Shown here: piece by piece, positions 49,315 through 59,096 of the stretch | Position numbering within the stretch: the stretch's first letter is position 1 | Layout of the letters: each line of letters begins with the position of its first letter | The notes under the pieces: model-generated | Database searches by the model: none | What the model was told of the DNA's origin: nothing | Seen by the model: only the letters and a program-made list of their open reading frames with translations | Translations under genes and position numbers: made by a program | DNA from: Cellulomonas fimi ATCC 484 | Lineage (GTDB): Bacteria; Actinomycetota; Actinomycetes; Actinomycetales; Cellulomonadaceae | Assembly: GCF_000212695.1 (NCBI RefSeq) | Contig: NC_015514.1 | Coordinates: 2,914,001-2,978,000 of the forward strand | Length of the DNA: 64,000 nt | Direction: 5' to 3'

Positions 49315-49937
49315 CGAGCACCCTCCGCCGTGCCCGGGGTCGCCGCGACCAGGCCGCGCTCGCGCGCGTAGTCGGTGAGCATCTCCCGCAGCTGCCCTCG
49401 ACCCCGGTGCAGACGGGACATCACCGTCCCGATCGGCGTCCCCATGATCTCCGCGATCTCCTTGTAGGCGAACCCCTCGACGTCGGCGAGGTACACCGCG
49501 ATCCGGAACTCCTCCGGGATGCGCTGCAGCGCGTCCTTCACGTCGGAGTCCGGCAGGTGGTCCAGCGCCTCCGCCTCGGCGGATCGCAGGCCGCTCGACG
49601 TGTGCGACTCCGCACGCGCGAGCTGCCAGTCCTCGATCTCCTCCGACCGCGACTGCTGCGGCTCGCGCTGCTTCTTGCGGTAGGAGTTGATGTAGGTGTT
49701 GGTGAGGATCCGGTAGAGCCACGCCTTGAGGTTCGTGCCCGGCCGGTACTGGTGGAAGGCCGCGAAGGCCTTCGTGAACGTCTCCTGCACCAGGTCCTCG
49801 GCGTCGGCCGGGTTCCGGGTCATGCGCAGCGCAGCGCCGTACAGCTGGTCCAGGTAGACCAGCGCCTCGGCCTCGAACCGCTCGGTCCGGGCGCCCTCGT
49901 CCTCGGCGTCGGGCGCGCGGTGGGTGTCCTCGCTCAT
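49311..49937 (-). CDS. sigR: Sigma factor SigR (ECF, redox stress)
   Basis: This 208-aa ECF sigma factor has region 2 ([15 protein letters not shown] and [14 protein letters not shown]) followed by region 4 ([22 protein letters not shown]). ATG 49937 has a TAGGCT -10 box 8 bases upstream. The frame stays open to ATG 50096, adding 53 residues. That start lies just behind a sigma-R-type promoter (50106-50132), as for the unstable sigma-R-prime of Streptomyces. The short form is given here as the constitutive product. Confidence 0.94.
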   Translation of the reverse strand: MSEDTHRAPDAEDEGARTERFEAEALVYLDQLYGAALRMTRNPADAEDLVQETFTKAFAAFHQYRPGTNLKAWLYRILTNTYINSYRKKQREPQQSRSEEIEDWQLARAESHTSSGLRSAEAEALDHLPDSDVKDALQRIPEEFRIAVYLADVEGFAYKEIAEIMGTPIGTVMSRLHRGRGQLREMLTDYARERGLVAATPGTAEGAR

Positions 49938-50105
49938 CGACCACGAGCCTAGTCCGCCGACGGGGGTGCCACCGGCGGGCGCGTCCGCGCTCGTCCCGGG
50001 CCACCCGATGACGACACCGGGCACGACCCCCGGCGCGGCACCAGCCACGGCGTCGTCGAGGGCGGGCGCGGTGCGCTCCTGGACGGCTGAGGTCATGCGC
50101 TGCAC

Positions 50106-50132
50106 AACGACACGCAGGCGCGGCGCATTCCC
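50106..50132 (-). promoter_or_regulatory. Sigma-R-type autoregulatory promoter
   Basis: On the minus strand GGGAAT (50132-50127) and GTT (50108-50106) are separated by exactly 18 bases, the spacing of the sigma-R consensus described in Streptomyces. ATG 50096, in frame with sigR, lies 9 bases after GTT. Confidence 0.78.
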
Positions 50133-50172
50133 GCCGTCGCGGCACCTGGCACCTGCGGGCTAGCGTGCTGCC

Positions 50173-50718
50173 ATGACGACGACCCCGGCGGGTTCCGAGT
50201 TCCTGCGGCTGCTGCGCGAGCAGATCGGGCACGAGTTCGACGCGCACCAGCAGTACGTCGCGATCGCGGTCTGGTGCGACAACCAGGACCTGCCGCAGCT
50301 CGCACGGCACTACTACCGGCAGGCGCTCGAGGAGCGCAACCACGCGATGATGCTCGTCCAGTACCTGCTCGACCGGGACCTCGACGTCGAGATCCCCGCC
50401 GGGAGCCCCGTGCGCAACGCGTTCTCCACCGTGCTCGAGCCCCTCGCGCTCGCGCTCGCGCAGGAGCAGCAGGTGACCGACCAGATCGAGGCGATCTTCC
50501 GGGCCGCCCGCGCCGAGGGCGACGCGCTGGGCGAGCAGTTCCTCCTGTGGTTCCTCAAGGAGCAGGTCGAGGAGGTGGCGGCTGCGCGCACGCTGCTCAC
50601 CGTCGCGACCCGCGCGGGCGACAACCTCTTCGACCTGGAGAACTACGTCGCCCGCGAGACGATCGGCGACTCCGGCGAGTCGCCCGACGCCCCGGCCGCC
50701 GCCGGCGGCGCGATCTAG
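50173..50718 (+). CDS. Ferritin
   Basis: This is a 181-aa iron-storage protein of the BfrB/ferritin type. The four-helix bundle carries ferroxidase ligands in Gly-His-Glu-Phe-Asp-Ala-His-Gln-Gln-Tyr (Glu near 21), Glu-Glu-Arg-Asn-His-Ala (near 54-59), Gln-Glu-Gln-Gln-Val and Phe-Leu-Lys-Glu-Gln-Val-Glu-Glu. There is no haem Met as in bacterioferritin. ATG 50173 follows TAGCGT (50161-50166) by six bases, a leaderless arrangement. It diverges from sigR, and the two promoters are only a few tens of bases apart. Confidence 0.92.
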   Translation: MTTTPAGSEFLRLLREQIGHEFDAHQQYVAIAVWCDNQDLPQLARHYYRQALEERNHAMMLVQYLLDRDLDVEIPAGSPVRNAFSTVLEPLALALAQEQQVTDQIEAIFRAARAEGDALGEQFLLWFLKEQVEEVAAARTLLTVATRAGDNLFDLENYVARETIGDSGESPDAPAAAGGAI

Positions 50719-50730
50719 GAGGAGGCCGCC

Positions 50731-51234
50731 GTGCTGCTGCGTCGCATCGCCCGTCCGCTGCTCGCCACGTGGTTCGTCACCGAGGGGCTCGACGTCGTCC
50801 GGCACCCGGCCTCGCACGCCGCCGAGGCCCGCGCCGCGCTCGACGCCGCCGGCACGCGCCTGCCCGCCTCGGTGCGCGGGCGCGGGGCGACGCGTGGCGT
50901 CCTCGGCTTCGACGTCACCGAGAAGCAGCTGCGCACCGCGGTCCAGGCGCACGGCGCCGCGCTCGCGACCGCGGGCGTGCTGCTCGCGGTGGGCAAGGCG
51001 CCGCGCACCGCCGCGCTCGCGCTCGCGGCGCTCACGGCCCCGCTCGTCGTCGTCAACCTGCCGGACCGCTCCCGCGACGTCGACGCGTCGGCGCGCACGC
51101 ACCGGCGGGCTCGTCTCGTCCGGGCGCTGTCGTCGCTCGGCGGCGCGCTCCTCGCCGCCGCGGACCACGAGGGCCGGCCCGGCCTGTCGTGGCGGGTGCA
51201 GCAGGCGCGCGCCCGGCACGCCGCGCACGACTGA
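50731..51234 (+). CDS. DoxX-family membrane protein
   Basis: This 167-aa protein is related to the DoxX family. The N-terminal helix (Ile-Ala-Arg-Pro-Leu-Leu-Ala-Thr-Trp-Phe-Val-Thr-Glu-Gly) and two further hydrophobic segments at ~74-110 fit. A charged central region and a basic tail complete it. The GTG start has AGGAGG 5 bases upstream and lies 12 bases after the ferritin stop, so the two genes are probably co-transcribed. Function is not established; DoxX proteins have been linked to redox membrane complexes. Confidence 0.82.
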   Translation: MLLRRIARPLLATWFVTEGLDVVRHPASHAAEARAALDAAGTRLPASVRGRGATRGVLGFDVTEKQLRTAVQAHGAALATAGVLLAVGKAPRTAALALAALTAPLVVVNLPDRSRDVDASARTHRRARLVRALSSLGGALLAAADHEGRPGLSWRVQQARARHAAHD

Positions 51235-51352
51235 CGGGCGGCCCCGTCGCGCGGCCGCGGAGCCGAGCCGCGGAGCCGAGCCAGCCCCGCGCGGGCGCTC
51301 GCACGCCGGGCGCTGCCGACGGCCGTCCGCGGCACGCCAGTAACCTGGCGCC

Positions 51353-52663
51353 ATGACCGCCCTGGACGCCCAGCCGCACCCGACCGCCGCGCTCTGGCCC
51401 GCCCCGCAGGCCTCCGGGGCGCTCGACGCGCTCGTCGAGGTGCCCGGCTCCAAGTCGCTCAGCAACCGCTACCTCGTCCTCGCGGCGCTCGCCGACGGGC
51501 CGAGCCGCCTGCGCTCCGTGCTGTCGTCCCGCGACACCCGCCTCATGGCCGGCGCGCTGGAGACGCTCGGCGTCGGCGTCGAGACAGGGCGCGACTGGCT
51601 CGTGTCCCCCGCGCCGCTGCGCGGTCACGTGACGATCGACTGCGGCCTCGCCGGTACGGTCATGCGGTTCCTGCCCGCGGTGGCCGCCCTCGCGGACGGC
51701 CCTGTGCACTTCAAGGGGGACCCCGAGGCGCTGGTGCGCCCCATGGGTCCGGTGATCCAGGCCCTGCGCGCGCTCGGCGTGCGCGTCGACGAGGACGGCG
51801 AGCCCGGGCACCTGCCCCTCACCGTGCACGGCCGGGGGCAGGTGCGCGGCGGGCAGGTCGACGTCGACGCGTCCGGGTCGAGCCAGTTCGTGTCCGGCCT
51901 GCTGCTCGCGGGTGCGCGGTTCGAGCAGGGGCTCACGGTCCGGCACACGGGGCGGACGCTGCCGAGCCTGCCCCACATCGAGATGACCGTCGACGTGCTG
52001 CGCGCGGCCGGTGTGGCGGTCGACGACTCGCGGCCCGACATCTGGCGCGTCGAGCCCGGCCCGGTCGCGGGGCGCGACGTGCGCGTCGAGCCCGACCTGT
52101 CGAACGCGGGTGCCTTCCTCGTCGCCGCGCTCGCGGTCGGCGGCACGGTGCGCGTCCCCGGCTGGCCCGCGACGACGACGCAGCCCGGCGGCCTGCTGCC
52201 CGGCATCCTCGAGCGCATGGGCGCCACGACGCGCCTGGACGGTGACGTGCTGTCCGTGACCGGCACGGGCACCGTGCACGGCGTCGACCTCGACCTCAAG
52301 CCCGCCGGGGAGCTCGCCCCCACCCTCGCGGCGCTCGCGACGTTCGCCGACTCCCCCACCCGGCTGCGCGGCATCGCGCACCTGCGCGGCCACGAGACGG
52401 ACCGGCTCGCGGCGCTGGCGAGCGAGATCACCCGCCTCGGCGGTCAGGCGGAGCAGACCGCCGACGGCCTCGTCATCACGCCGCGCCCGCTCACGGGCGG
52501 GGTGTGGCGCACCTACGCGGACCACCGCATGGCCACCGCGGGCGCGCTCGTGGGCCTGCGGGTCCCGGGTGTCGAGGTGGAGGACGTCGCCACCACCGGC
52601 AAGACGCTCCCCGACTTCGTCGCGATGTGGGACGCCATGCTCGCCGGGACGCAGGGCCGCTGA
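51353..52663 (+). CDS. aroA: 3-phosphoshikimate 1-carboxyvinyltransferase (EPSP synthase)
   Basis: This 436-aa shikimate-pathway enzyme transfers enolpyruvyl from PEP to shikimate-3-phosphate. Pro-Gly-Ser-Lys-Ser-Leu-Ser-Asn-Arg is the substrate site near the N-terminus, Gly-Leu-Ala-Gly-Thr-Val-Met-Arg-Phe is the PEP site, and Asp-Ala-Ser-Gly-Ser-Ser-Gln-Phe is in the middle. The C-terminal motifs Arg-Gly-His-Glu-Thr-Asp-Arg and Asp-His-Arg-Met-Ala follow. ATG 51353 has TAACCT six bases upstream (leaderless). It shares one base with rsgA (TGATG). Confidence 0.96.
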   Translation: MTALDAQPHPTAALWPAPQASGALDALVEVPGSKSLSNRYLVLAALADGPSRLRSVLSSRDTRLMAGALETLGVGVETGRDWLVSPAPLRGHVTIDCGLAGTVMRFLPAVAALADGPVHFKGDPEALVRPMGPVIQALRALGVRVDEDGEPGHLPLTVHGRGQVRGGQVDVDASGSSQFVSGLLLAGARFEQGLTVRHTGRTLPSLPHIEMTVDVLRAAGVAVDDSRPDIWRVEPGPVAGRDVRVEPDLSNAGAFLVAALAVGGTVRVPGWPATTTQPGGLLPGILERMGATTRLDGDVLSVTGTGTVHGVDLDLKPAGELAPTLAALATFADSPTRLRGIAHLRGHETDRLAALASEITRLGGQAEQTADGLVITPRPLTGGVWRTYADHRMATAGALVGLRVPGVEVEDVATTGKTLPDFVAMWDAMLAGTQGR

Positions 52664-53745
52664 TGGCGGGTCGCCGCTACGACGAACGGGACGTGCGCAT
52701 CCGTCCCGGTCGCGGGACGCGGCCGCGCACCAAGATCCGTCCGGAGCACGCCGACGCGGACGTCGCCCTCGTCACGGGCGTCGACCGCGGCCGCTACGCG
52801 GTCCTCGTCGACCCGGGCGGCCCCGACGAGCGCCGTGCGACCGCCATGAAGGCACGCGAGCTCGGGCGCGAGCGCGTCGTGCCCGGTGACCGGGTCGACG
52901 TCGTGGGCGACACGACCGGCGACGACGGCTCGCTCGCCCGGATCGTGCGCATCGGCGAGCGCCGGACGGTGCTGCGTCGCACGGCCGACGACACCGACCC
53001 CGTCGAGCGCGTCATCGTCGCGAACGCCGACCAGCTCGTGATCGTCACGGCCCTCGCCGACCCCGAGCCGCGCACGCGCATGATCGACCGCTGCGTCGCG
53101 GCGGCGTACGACGCGGGCATGGACGTCCTTCTCGCGCTCACCAAGGCGGACCTCGCGGACCCGGCCGAGCTCGTCGCGATGTACGCGCCGATCGGCGTGC
53201 GCGTCGTCGTGACGCGCACCGAGGGGCCGAGCGACGAGCGGGTCATCCACGGCTTCGACGACCTGCGGGCCGCGCTCGACGGGCGCACGTCGGTGCTCGT
53301 CGGGCACTCCGGCGTCGGCAAGTCCACGCTGGTCAACGCGCTGGTGCCGCACGCGGCGCGCGCGACGGGCGTGGTGAACGACGTGACGGGCCGCGGACGG
53401 CACACGTCGACGTCCGCGGTGGCCCTGCGGGTGCCCGGCGAGGGTGCACCGACCTGGGTCATCGACACCCCGGGGGTGCGGTCGTTCGGTCTCGCGCACG
53501 TCGACCCCGCCCACCTGCTCGGCGCCTTCGCCGACCTCGCGGAGGTCGCGCAGGAGTGCCCGCGCGGGTGCACGCACGCGGGCGACTCCCCCGACTGCGC
53601 GCTCGACGACTGGGTCGCGGACGCGCAGGGCGAGACGCGTGACGCACGGGCGGCCCGCGTCGAGTCGTTCCGCCGCCTGCTCGCGAGCCGGCTCGGCACC
53701 ACCGACCCGGACCCGCGCGAGTCCCGGGAGTCCGCGCGTCCGTGA
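52663..53745 (+). CDS. rsgA: Ribosome small subunit-dependent GTPase RsgA
   Basis: This 360-aa circularly permuted GTPase matures the 30S subunit. It has an N-terminal OB-fold (~35-115). The G4-like Thr-Lys-Ala-Asp at 160-163 precedes the P-loop Gly-His-Ser-Gly-Val-Gly-Lys-Ser at 214-221, and Asp-Thr-Pro-Gly is G3, the permuted order. A zinc finger with Cys-Pro-Arg-Gly-Cys-Thr-His and a following Cys is near 305-320. The ATG overlaps the aroA stop, a conserved neighbourhood in actinobacteria. Confidence 0.95.
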   Translation: MAGRRYDERDVRIRPGRGTRPRTKIRPEHADADVALVTGVDRGRYAVLVDPGGPDERRATAMKARELGRERVVPGDRVDVVGDTTGDDGSLARIVRIGERRTVLRRTADDTDPVERVIVANADQLVIVTALADPEPRTRMIDRCVAAAYDAGMDVLLALTKADLADPAELVAMYAPIGVRVVVTRTEGPSDERVIHGFDDLRAALDGRTSVLVGHSGVGKSTLVNALVPHAARATGVVNDVTGRGRHTSTSAVALRVPGEGAPTWVIDTPGVRSFGLAHVDPAHLLGAFADLAEVAQECPRGCTHAGDSPDCALDDWVADAQGETRDARAARVESFRRLLASRLGTTDPDPRESRESARP

Positions 53746-53794
53746 CGCGCTGACCTGCGGCTCGCGCGCGGGCTCGGACGCTACGGTGTCCGCC

Positions 53795-54592
53795 ATGAGC
53801 CTGCGCCCCGGGTACGACGACGACCTGCGCCTCGCCCACGTGATGGCGGACCAGGTCGACTCCCTGACCATGTCGCGGTTCAAGGCGCAGGACCTGCGCG
53901 TCGAGACGAAGCCCGACCTGACGCCGGTGTCCGACGCGGACCGCGCGGCCGAGGAGCTCATCCGCGGCCAGCTCTCCCGCGCCCGCTCCCGCGACGCCGT
54001 GCAGGGCGAGGAGATGCCCGACACCGGGCACGGGCCGCGGCGGTGGGTGGTCGACCCGATCGACGGCACCAAGAACTTCGTGCGGGGCGTGCCGGTGTGG
54101 GCGACGCTCATCGCGCTGATCGACGGCGACGAGGTCGTCGTCGGCCTGGTCAGCGCCCCCGCGCTCGGCCGCCGGTGGTGGGCCGCGCAGGGCTCGGGCG
54201 CGTGGACGGGCCGCTCGCTCGCCTCCGCGACGCGCATGCAGGTGTCCGGCGTGGACCGGCTCGAGGACGCGTCGCTGTCGTACTCGAGCCTCACCGGCTG
54301 GGAGGAGCACGGCGGTCTCGACCGGTTCCTCGACCTCACCCGGCGCGTGTGGCGCACCCGCGCGTACGGTGACTTCTGGAGCCACGTGCTCGTCGCCGAG
54401 GGGGCTGTCGACCTGTCGGCGGAGCCGGAGCTCGCGCTGCACGACATGGCCGCCCTCGTGCCGATCGTCACCGAGGCGGGCGGGCGGTTCACGTCCGTGC
54501 GCGGCGTGCCCGGCCCGTTCGGCGGATCGGCCCTGGTGAGCAACGGGCTCCTGCACGAGCAGGCGCTGGAGCTGCTGGACCCGATGCCCTGA
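53795..54592 (+). CDS. hisN: Histidinol-phosphatase, inositol-monophosphatase family
   Basis: This 265-aa Mg-dependent phosphatase contains Trp-Val-Val-Asp-Pro-Ile-Asp-Gly-Thr-Lys-Asn-Phe and the C-terminal Gly-Asp-Phe-Trp-Ser-His-Val-Leu-Val-Ala-Glu-Gly. The Asn-Phe-Val-Arg-Gly variant and the position after aroA-rsgA fit the HisN type that dephosphorylates histidinol phosphate. ATG 53795 follows TACGGT (53782-53787) by seven bases, so it is probably leaderless. Confidence 0.9.
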   Translation: MSLRPGYDDDLRLAHVMADQVDSLTMSRFKAQDLRVETKPDLTPVSDADRAAEELIRGQLSRARSRDAVQGEEMPDTGHGPRRWVVDPIDGTKNFVRGVPVWATLIALIDGDEVVVGLVSAPALGRRWWAAQGSGAWTGRSLASATRMQVSGVDRLEDASLSYSSLTGWEEHGGLDRFLDLTRRVWRTRAYGDFWSHVLVAEGAVDLSAEPELALHDMAALVPIVTEAGGRFTSVRGVPGPFGGSALVSNGLLHEQALELLDPMP

Positions 54593-54624
54593 CGGCCCGG
54601 GTCCGTCGGCCGGAGGGGGACGCG

Positions 54625-55359
54625 ATGGACCAGAGGGCTGCACGGGCGGCGTCGTTCGAGCACGGCGTCGCCGCGTACCAGGCCGCCCGGCCCGGCTACC
54701 CCGACGAGGTGGTCCGCTGGTGCGTGCCGCACGGCGCGCGCGACGTGCTCGACCTCGCCGCGGGGACCGGCAAGCTCACCGCACGCCTCGTCGCGTCCGG
54801 CTACGACGTCGTCGCGGTCGAGCCGTCGGACGGCATGCGCGCCGAGCTGGAGCGCTCGGTCCCCGAGGCGGACGCGCGCCCCGGCAGCGCCGAGGCCACC
54901 GGGCTGCCCGACGCGTGCGTGGACGCCGTGACGGTCGCGCAGGCGTGGCACTGGTTCGACGAGGCCGCCGCGGCGAGCGAGGTCGCGCGCGTGCTGCGCC
55001 CCGGCGGGCGGCTCGCGGTCCTGTGGAACGTGCGTGACGCGACGACCGACTGGGTCGCGCGCTGGACGGAGATCGTGCACACGGGAGACCCGCTCGACAC
55101 GAGCGCCCGCGAGCCGGGCCTCGGGCCGGCGTTCGACGCACCCGAGCACCGCACGTTCACCTGGTCGATGCGGATGGCGACGTCCGACCTGCGGGTCCTG
55201 GCCGCGAGCCGCAGCCACCTGCTCACGCTCCCCGCCGGCGAGCGTGACGCGCTCCTGGACCGCGTGGACGAGCTCGTCGCCACCCACCCCGACCTGCGCG
55301 GCCGCACCGAGGTCGACGTCCCCTACGTCACCCGCGCATGGCGGGCGAGCCGCCGCTGA
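54625..55359 (+). CDS. Class I SAM-dependent methyltransferase
   Basis: This is a 244-aa methyltransferase. The SAM-binding motif Val-Leu-Asp-Leu-Ala-Ala-Gly-Thr-Gly-Lys is at ~40-49, followed by acidic Val-Glu-Pro-Ser-Asp-Gly-Met and Ala-Gln-Ala-Trp-His-Trp-Phe-Asp, a motif common in methyltransferase type 11 proteins. It has a GGAGGGG site 6 bases before ATG 54625. It follows hisN by 32 bases and converges on the HAD gene. The methyl acceptor is unknown. Confidence 0.9.
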   Translation: MDQRAARAASFEHGVAAYQAARPGYPDEVVRWCVPHGARDVLDLAAGTGKLTARLVASGYDVVAVEPSDGMRAELERSVPEADARPGSAEATGLPDACVDAVTVAQAWHWFDEAAAASEVARVLRPGGRLAVLWNVRDATTDWVARWTEIVHTGDPLDTSAREPGLGPAFDAPEHRTFTWSMRMATSDLRVLAASRSHLLTLPAGERDALLDRVDELVATHPDLRGRTEVDVPYVTRAWRASRR

Positions 55360-55378
55360 CCCGCGGTCGCGTGCGGGC

Positions 55379-56155
55379 TCAGCGGCCCGCGCGCAGGCCG
55401 AGCGCGCCGGGCAGGTCGGCCAGCGAGCCGATCACCCGGACGCCCGCCGCCCGGGCGGTCGCGACGTCCTCGTCCGGGACCGGCACGCGGCGCGGGCCGG
55501 GGCGGTCGAGCCAGACACCGACGAGACCGGCCGCGCGGGCGGCGGCCGCGTCGACGTCGAGCTCGTCGCCCACGTAGGCGGTCCGCGCGGGCGACGTGCC
55601 GAGCAGGCGGCAGGCCTCGACGAACACGCGGGGGTCGGGCTTGCCGAAGCCGAGCGTGTCGACGCCCACGAGCATGGGCACCCGGTCGACGAGACCGACG
55701 CGGCGCAGCTTGTCCGTCTGCAGCGCGACCGACGCGTTCGACAGGGCCCCGACCGCGAGCCCGGCCGCGAGCAGGTCGTCGACGACCGCCTCCACGTCGA
55801 CGTGCGCCGCCCACGCGCCGCGGAACCCGTCGTCGAACACCTCGCTCCACGCGCGGTAGCCGTCCTCGTCGAGGGCCGGGCCGCCGTACCGGGCGTGCAG
55901 CTCGTTCGCGCGGGCGCGCCGCTGCGCGTGGTAGTCGACCTCCCCGCGCGTGTAGCGGGCGTAGTGACCGCCCACGTCGGCACGCCACGTCGTCACGAGC
56001 TCGTGGTCGCGGTCCGGCGTGACGTCGGGCAGCCAGCGGCGCGCGACGTCGGCCAGCGCGACGGCGAACGCGCCACGCGTGTCGACGAGCGTGTCGTCGA
56101 TGTCGAACAGGACGCCGTCGACGAGGCGCTCCGGCGCGGCGGAGCGGTCGGTCAC
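55379..56155 (-). CDS. HAD-superfamily hydrolase
   Basis: This 258-aa haloacid-dehalogenase-fold phosphatase has motif I Phe-Asp-Ile-Asp-Asp-Thr (nucleophile Asp18, acid Asp20), motif II Ala-Leu-Ser-Asn-Ala-Ser, motif III Lys in Gly-Phe-Gly-Lys-Pro-Asp-Pro and motif IV Val-Gly-Asp-Glu-Leu-Asp-Val-Asp. The helical cap between I and II places it in subfamily IA. The start is GTG 56155, overlapping the gltX stop as GTGA. The substrate is unknown. Confidence 0.91.
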   Translation of the reverse strand: MTDRSAAPERLVDGVLFDIDDTLVDTRGAFAVALADVARRWLPDVTPDRDHELVTTWRADVGGHYARYTRGEVDYHAQRRARANELHARYGGPALDEDGYRAWSEVFDDGFRGAWAAHVDVEAVVDDLLAAGLAVGALSNASVALQTDKLRRVGLVDRVPMLVGVDTLGFGKPDPRVFVEACRLLGTSPARTAYVGDELDVDAAAARAAGLVGVWLDRPGPRRVPVPDEDVATARAAGVRVIGSLADLPGALGLRAGR

Positions 56156-57666
56156 AGGGCCGCGCGCAGGCGGTCGATCCGCGCGAGCGTGGACGCCTGG
56201 CCGAGGATCTCCATCGACTCGAACAGCGGCGGCGAGACCCGGCGCCCCGACAGCGCGACGCGCAGCGGCGTGTACGCGAACCGCGGCTTGATCCCGAGCC
56301 CGCCCTCGTCGACGAGCGCGGCCTGCAGGGCCTCCTGCGTCGCCTCCGTCGTGAAGCCGTCCGCGGGCAGCGCCGCGAGCGCGGTACGGGACGCGGCGAG
56401 GACCGTGGCCGCGTCGTCGCGCAGGGCCTTGTGCGCGTCCTCGGCCACCTCGACGGCGTCGTCGGCCGTGAACAGGAACCCGAGCATGCCGACGGCCTCA
56501 CCGAGCAGCGTGATGCGCGTCTGGATGAGCGGCGCCCCGGCGTCCAGCAGCGCGCGGTGCTCGGCCGACAGGTCCGCGTAGGAGTCGGCCGGGACCAGCC
56601 CGCCCGCGTGCAGGTACGGCACGAGCCGGTCGCGGAAGTCGTCGGGCGCGAGCAGGCGCACGTGCTCGGCGTTGATGGCCTCGGCCTTCTTCAGGTCGAA
56701 GCGCGCCGGGTTCGGGTTGACGTCGGCGATGTCGAACGCCTGCGCCATCTCCTCGAGCGAGAACACGTCGCGGTCCGGCGCGATCGACCAGCCGAGCAGC
56801 GCGAGGTAGTTGAGCAGGCCCTCGCGCGTGAAGCCCCGCTCGCGGTGCAGGAACAGGTTCGACTCGGGGTCGCGCTTGGAGAGCTTCTTGTTGCCCTCGC
56901 CCATGACGTACGGCATGTGGCCGAACTGCGGCATGACGGTCGCGACGCCCAGGTCGAGCAGCGCGCGGTAGAGCACGACCTGCCGCGGCGTGGACGACAG
57001 CAGGTCCTCGCCGCGCAGCACGTGCGTGATGCCCATGAACGCGTCGTCGACGGGGTTGACGAGCGTGTAGAGCGGGTGGCCGTTCGCGCGCACGATGACG
57101 TAGTCCGGCACCGAGCCGGCCTTGAACGTGATCTCGCCGCGCACGAGGTCCGTGAAGGTCACGTCCTCGTCGGGCATCCGCAGCCGCAGCACCGGCGAGC
57201 GCCCCTCAGCGCGGTAGGCAGCCTTCTGCTCGTCGGTCAGGTCGCGGTCGAACCCGTCGTACCCGAGCTTCGGGTCGCGGCCCGCGGCGCGGTGCCGGGC
57301 CTCGATCTCCTCCGGCGTCGCGAACGACTCGTACGCGTAGCCGCCCTCGACGAGCCGGCGCACGACGTCCGTGTACAGGTCGTAGCGCTGCGACTGCCGG
57401 TACGGCTCGTGCGGGCCGCCAACCTCGACGCCCTCGTCCCAGTCCAGCCCCAGCCAGCGCAGCGCGTCGAGGAGCTGAAGGTAGCTCTCCTCCGAGTCCC
57501 GCTCGGCGTCCGTGTCCTCGATCCGGAACACGAACGTCCCGCCCGTGCGCCGGGCGTACGCCCAGTTGAACAGGGCCGTGCGGATGAGGCCGACGTGCGG
57601 CGTTCCGGTCGGCGACGGGCAGAAGCGGACGCGCACGGCCGAGGTCGCGGAGGTGGGGGTGGTCAC
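56152..57666 (-). CDS. gltX: Glutamyl-tRNA synthetase
   Basis: This is a 504-aa class I aminoacyl-tRNA synthetase charging tRNA-Glu (and perhaps tRNA-Gln where Gat amidotransferase is used). The HIGH-like motif [10 protein letters not shown] is at 17-26, the Glu-binding Arg-Ile-Glu-Asp-Thr-Asp follows, and the KMSKS-like loop is Lys-Lys-Leu-Ser-Lys-Arg. Length and C-terminal anticodon-binding helices are normal. Its GTG 57666 has TACCCT seven bases upstream, suggesting a leaderless mRNA. No tRNA gene is visible nearby. Confidence 0.96.
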   Translation of the reverse strand: MTTPTSATSAVRVRFCPSPTGTPHVGLIRTALFNWAYARRTGGTFVFRIEDTDAERDSEESYLQLLDALRWLGLDWDEGVEVGGPHEPYRQSQRYDLYTDVVRRLVEGGYAYESFATPEEIEARHRAAGRDPKLGYDGFDRDLTDEQKAAYRAEGRSPVLRLRMPDEDVTFTDLVRGEITFKAGSVPDYVIVRANGHPLYTLVNPVDDAFMGITHVLRGEDLLSSTPRQVVLYRALLDLGVATVMPQFGHMPYVMGEGNKKLSKRDPESNLFLHRERGFTREGLLNYLALLGWSIAPDRDVFSLEEMAQAFDIADVNPNPARFDLKKAEAINAEHVRLLAPDDFRDRLVPYLHAGGLVPADSYADLSAEHRALLDAGAPLIQTRITLLGEAVGMLGFLFTADDAVEVAEDAHKALRDDAATVLAASRTALAALPADGFTTEATQEALQAALVDEGGLGIKPRFAYTPLRVALSGRRVSPPLFESMEILGQASTLARIDRLRAAL

Positions 57667-57776
57667 GGCGTCCAGGGTAGTCGCCCGGCCGGGGCGACCC
57701 GATCGGTCACCCGTCCGGGCGGCGCCACCCGCGGGCTCGTCCGGTAGACACGTCGGGACCCGTCGAGGAGGTGACC

Positions 57777-58280
57777 GTGCCGACGACGTACCGCTGCGCG
57801 GACGCGTCCTGCCTGCGGCACGGCGTGGACACCCACGACGCCCTGTGCGCGCTGTGCGGACGGCGGTCGACACCCGCCGGCGGTCCGGCCGAGCCCCCAC
57901 GACGCCCCGCCCGGCGTCCGCCGGTGCGCGGCTGCGTGCAGGAGGGCTGCCGCCGTGCGGGCCGCGCCGAGCCCCGGCACGTGTGCGCCGTGTGCGGGTC
58001 GCCGACGGTGCCGCTGCCGCCCGTGCGCCGGAGCCACGTGGCCCTCGTCGTCGTCGTCACGGCGCTGCCGTGCCTGCTGGGCCTCGTCCAGCTCGCCGCG
58101 GTCGGCGTGCTCGGCGCCGTCCCGGCGGCGGTCGCGACCCGCCGGCTCGCGGACCGGGGGCGCCGGACGTCCGCCTACTGGGTCGCGTTCGCCGCCACGA
58201 TCGTCGCCGCGCCGGTGCTCGTCGTCGTGGCGGTCTGGACGCTGTTCATCACGACAGGACTGCTCGGCACGCACGTGTGA
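57777..58280 (+). CDS. Zinc-ribbon membrane protein
   Basis: This 167-aa protein of unknown function has two N-terminal Cys-rich modules at about residues 6-30 and 52-76. Each has the form Cys-x4-Cys ... Cys-x2-Cys (Cys-Ala-Leu-Cys; Cys-Ala-Val-Cys), joined by a Pro/Arg linker. Two hydrophobic segments follow at ~88-115 and ~132-160. The tandem zinc ribbons are probably cytoplasmic. GTG 57777 is chosen because GAGGAG ends six bases before it; GTG 57771 directly abuts that site. It diverges from gltX. Confidence 0.75.
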   Translation: MPTTYRCADASCLRHGVDTHDALCALCGRRSTPAGGPAEPPRRPARRPPVRGCVQEGCRRAGRAEPRHVCAVCGSPTVPLPPVRRSHVALVVVVTALPCLLGLVQLAAVGVLGAVPAAVATRRLADRGRRTSAYWVAFAATIVAAPVLVVVAVWTLFITTGLLGTHV

Positions 58281-58290
58281 CGCGCGGACC

Positions 58291-59076
58291 TCACCCCCGG
58301 CGGAGCACCGGGTTGCGCAGGACGCCGATCGACTCGACCTCCACCTCGACGACGTCGCGGTCGACGATCGGGCTCACGCCCGCGGGCGTGCCCGTCAGGA
58401 TCACGTCGCCCGGCAGGAGCGTGAACGCCTCGGAGACGTAGGACACGAGGTAGGCGGTGTCGAAGATCATCTGGGACGTGCGGCCGTCCTGCTTCGTCTC
58501 GCCGTTGACGCGCGCGGTGACCGCCAGGTCGTCGACGTCGAGGCCGGGGACGATCCACGGTCCGATCGGGCACGACCCGTCGAAGCCCTTGGCGCGCGTC
58601 CACTGGAGGTCGCTGCGCTGGACGTCGCGCGCGGTGACGTCGTTCGCGACCGTGAACCCGAACACGTGGTCGAGCGCCCGCTCCGGGCTCACGTCCTTCG
58701 TGACCTTGCCGATCACGACGGCCAGCTCGGCCTCGTGCTCGACGTGCTCGGTCCAGTCGGGCAGGACGATCGGGTCGTCCGGGCCGATGACCGACGTGTT
58801 GGGCTTGAGGAACAGCAGCGGAGCCGTCGGGACCTCGTTGCCCATCTCCTGGGCGTGGTCGGCGTAGTTGCGGCCGACGCCGATGATCTTGGACCGCGGG
58901 ATCACGGGGGCGAGCAGGCGGACGCCGTCGTCGTCGAGGCGACGCCGCTCCCCCGTGGGCTGGATAGGCGTGTAGATCGGGTCGCCGGAGATGACGACGA
59001 GCTCCTCCGCGCCGGGCTCGCCCTCGACGACGGCGTAGCGCGGGTCCTGACCTGTGGTGAAGCGGGCGATGCGCAC
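58291..59076 (-). CDS. Fumarylacetoacetate hydrolase family protein
   Basis: This 261-aa enzyme has the FAH fold, with an N-terminal ~60-residue domain then Gly-Val-Gly-Arg-Asn-Tyr-Ala-Asp-His-Ala. The metal ligands lie in Glu-His-Glu-Ala-Glu-Leu-Ala-Val-Val and Asn-Asp-Val-Thr-Ala-Arg-Asp. Members cleave or decarboxylate beta-diketo acids such as acylpyruvates. GTG 59076 follows TAACCT by six bases (leaderless). In many actinobacteria this gene accompanies gltX, so a housekeeping acylpyruvase-like role is plausible. Confidence 0.92.
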   Translation of the reverse strand: MRIARFTTGQDPRYAVVEGEPGAEELVVISGDPIYTPIQPTGERRRLDDDGVRLLAPVIPRSKIIGVGRNYADHAQEMGNEVPTAPLLFLKPNTSVIGPDDPIVLPDWTEHVEHEAELAVVIGKVTKDVSPERALDHVFGFTVANDVTARDVQRSDLQWTRAKGFDGSCPIGPWIVPGLDVDDLAVTARVNGETKQDGRTSQMIFDTAYLVSYVSEAFTLLPGDVILTGTPAGVSPIVDRDVVEVEVESIGVLRNPVLRRG

Positions 59077-59096
59077 GGGCCCAGGTTACGTGGACC

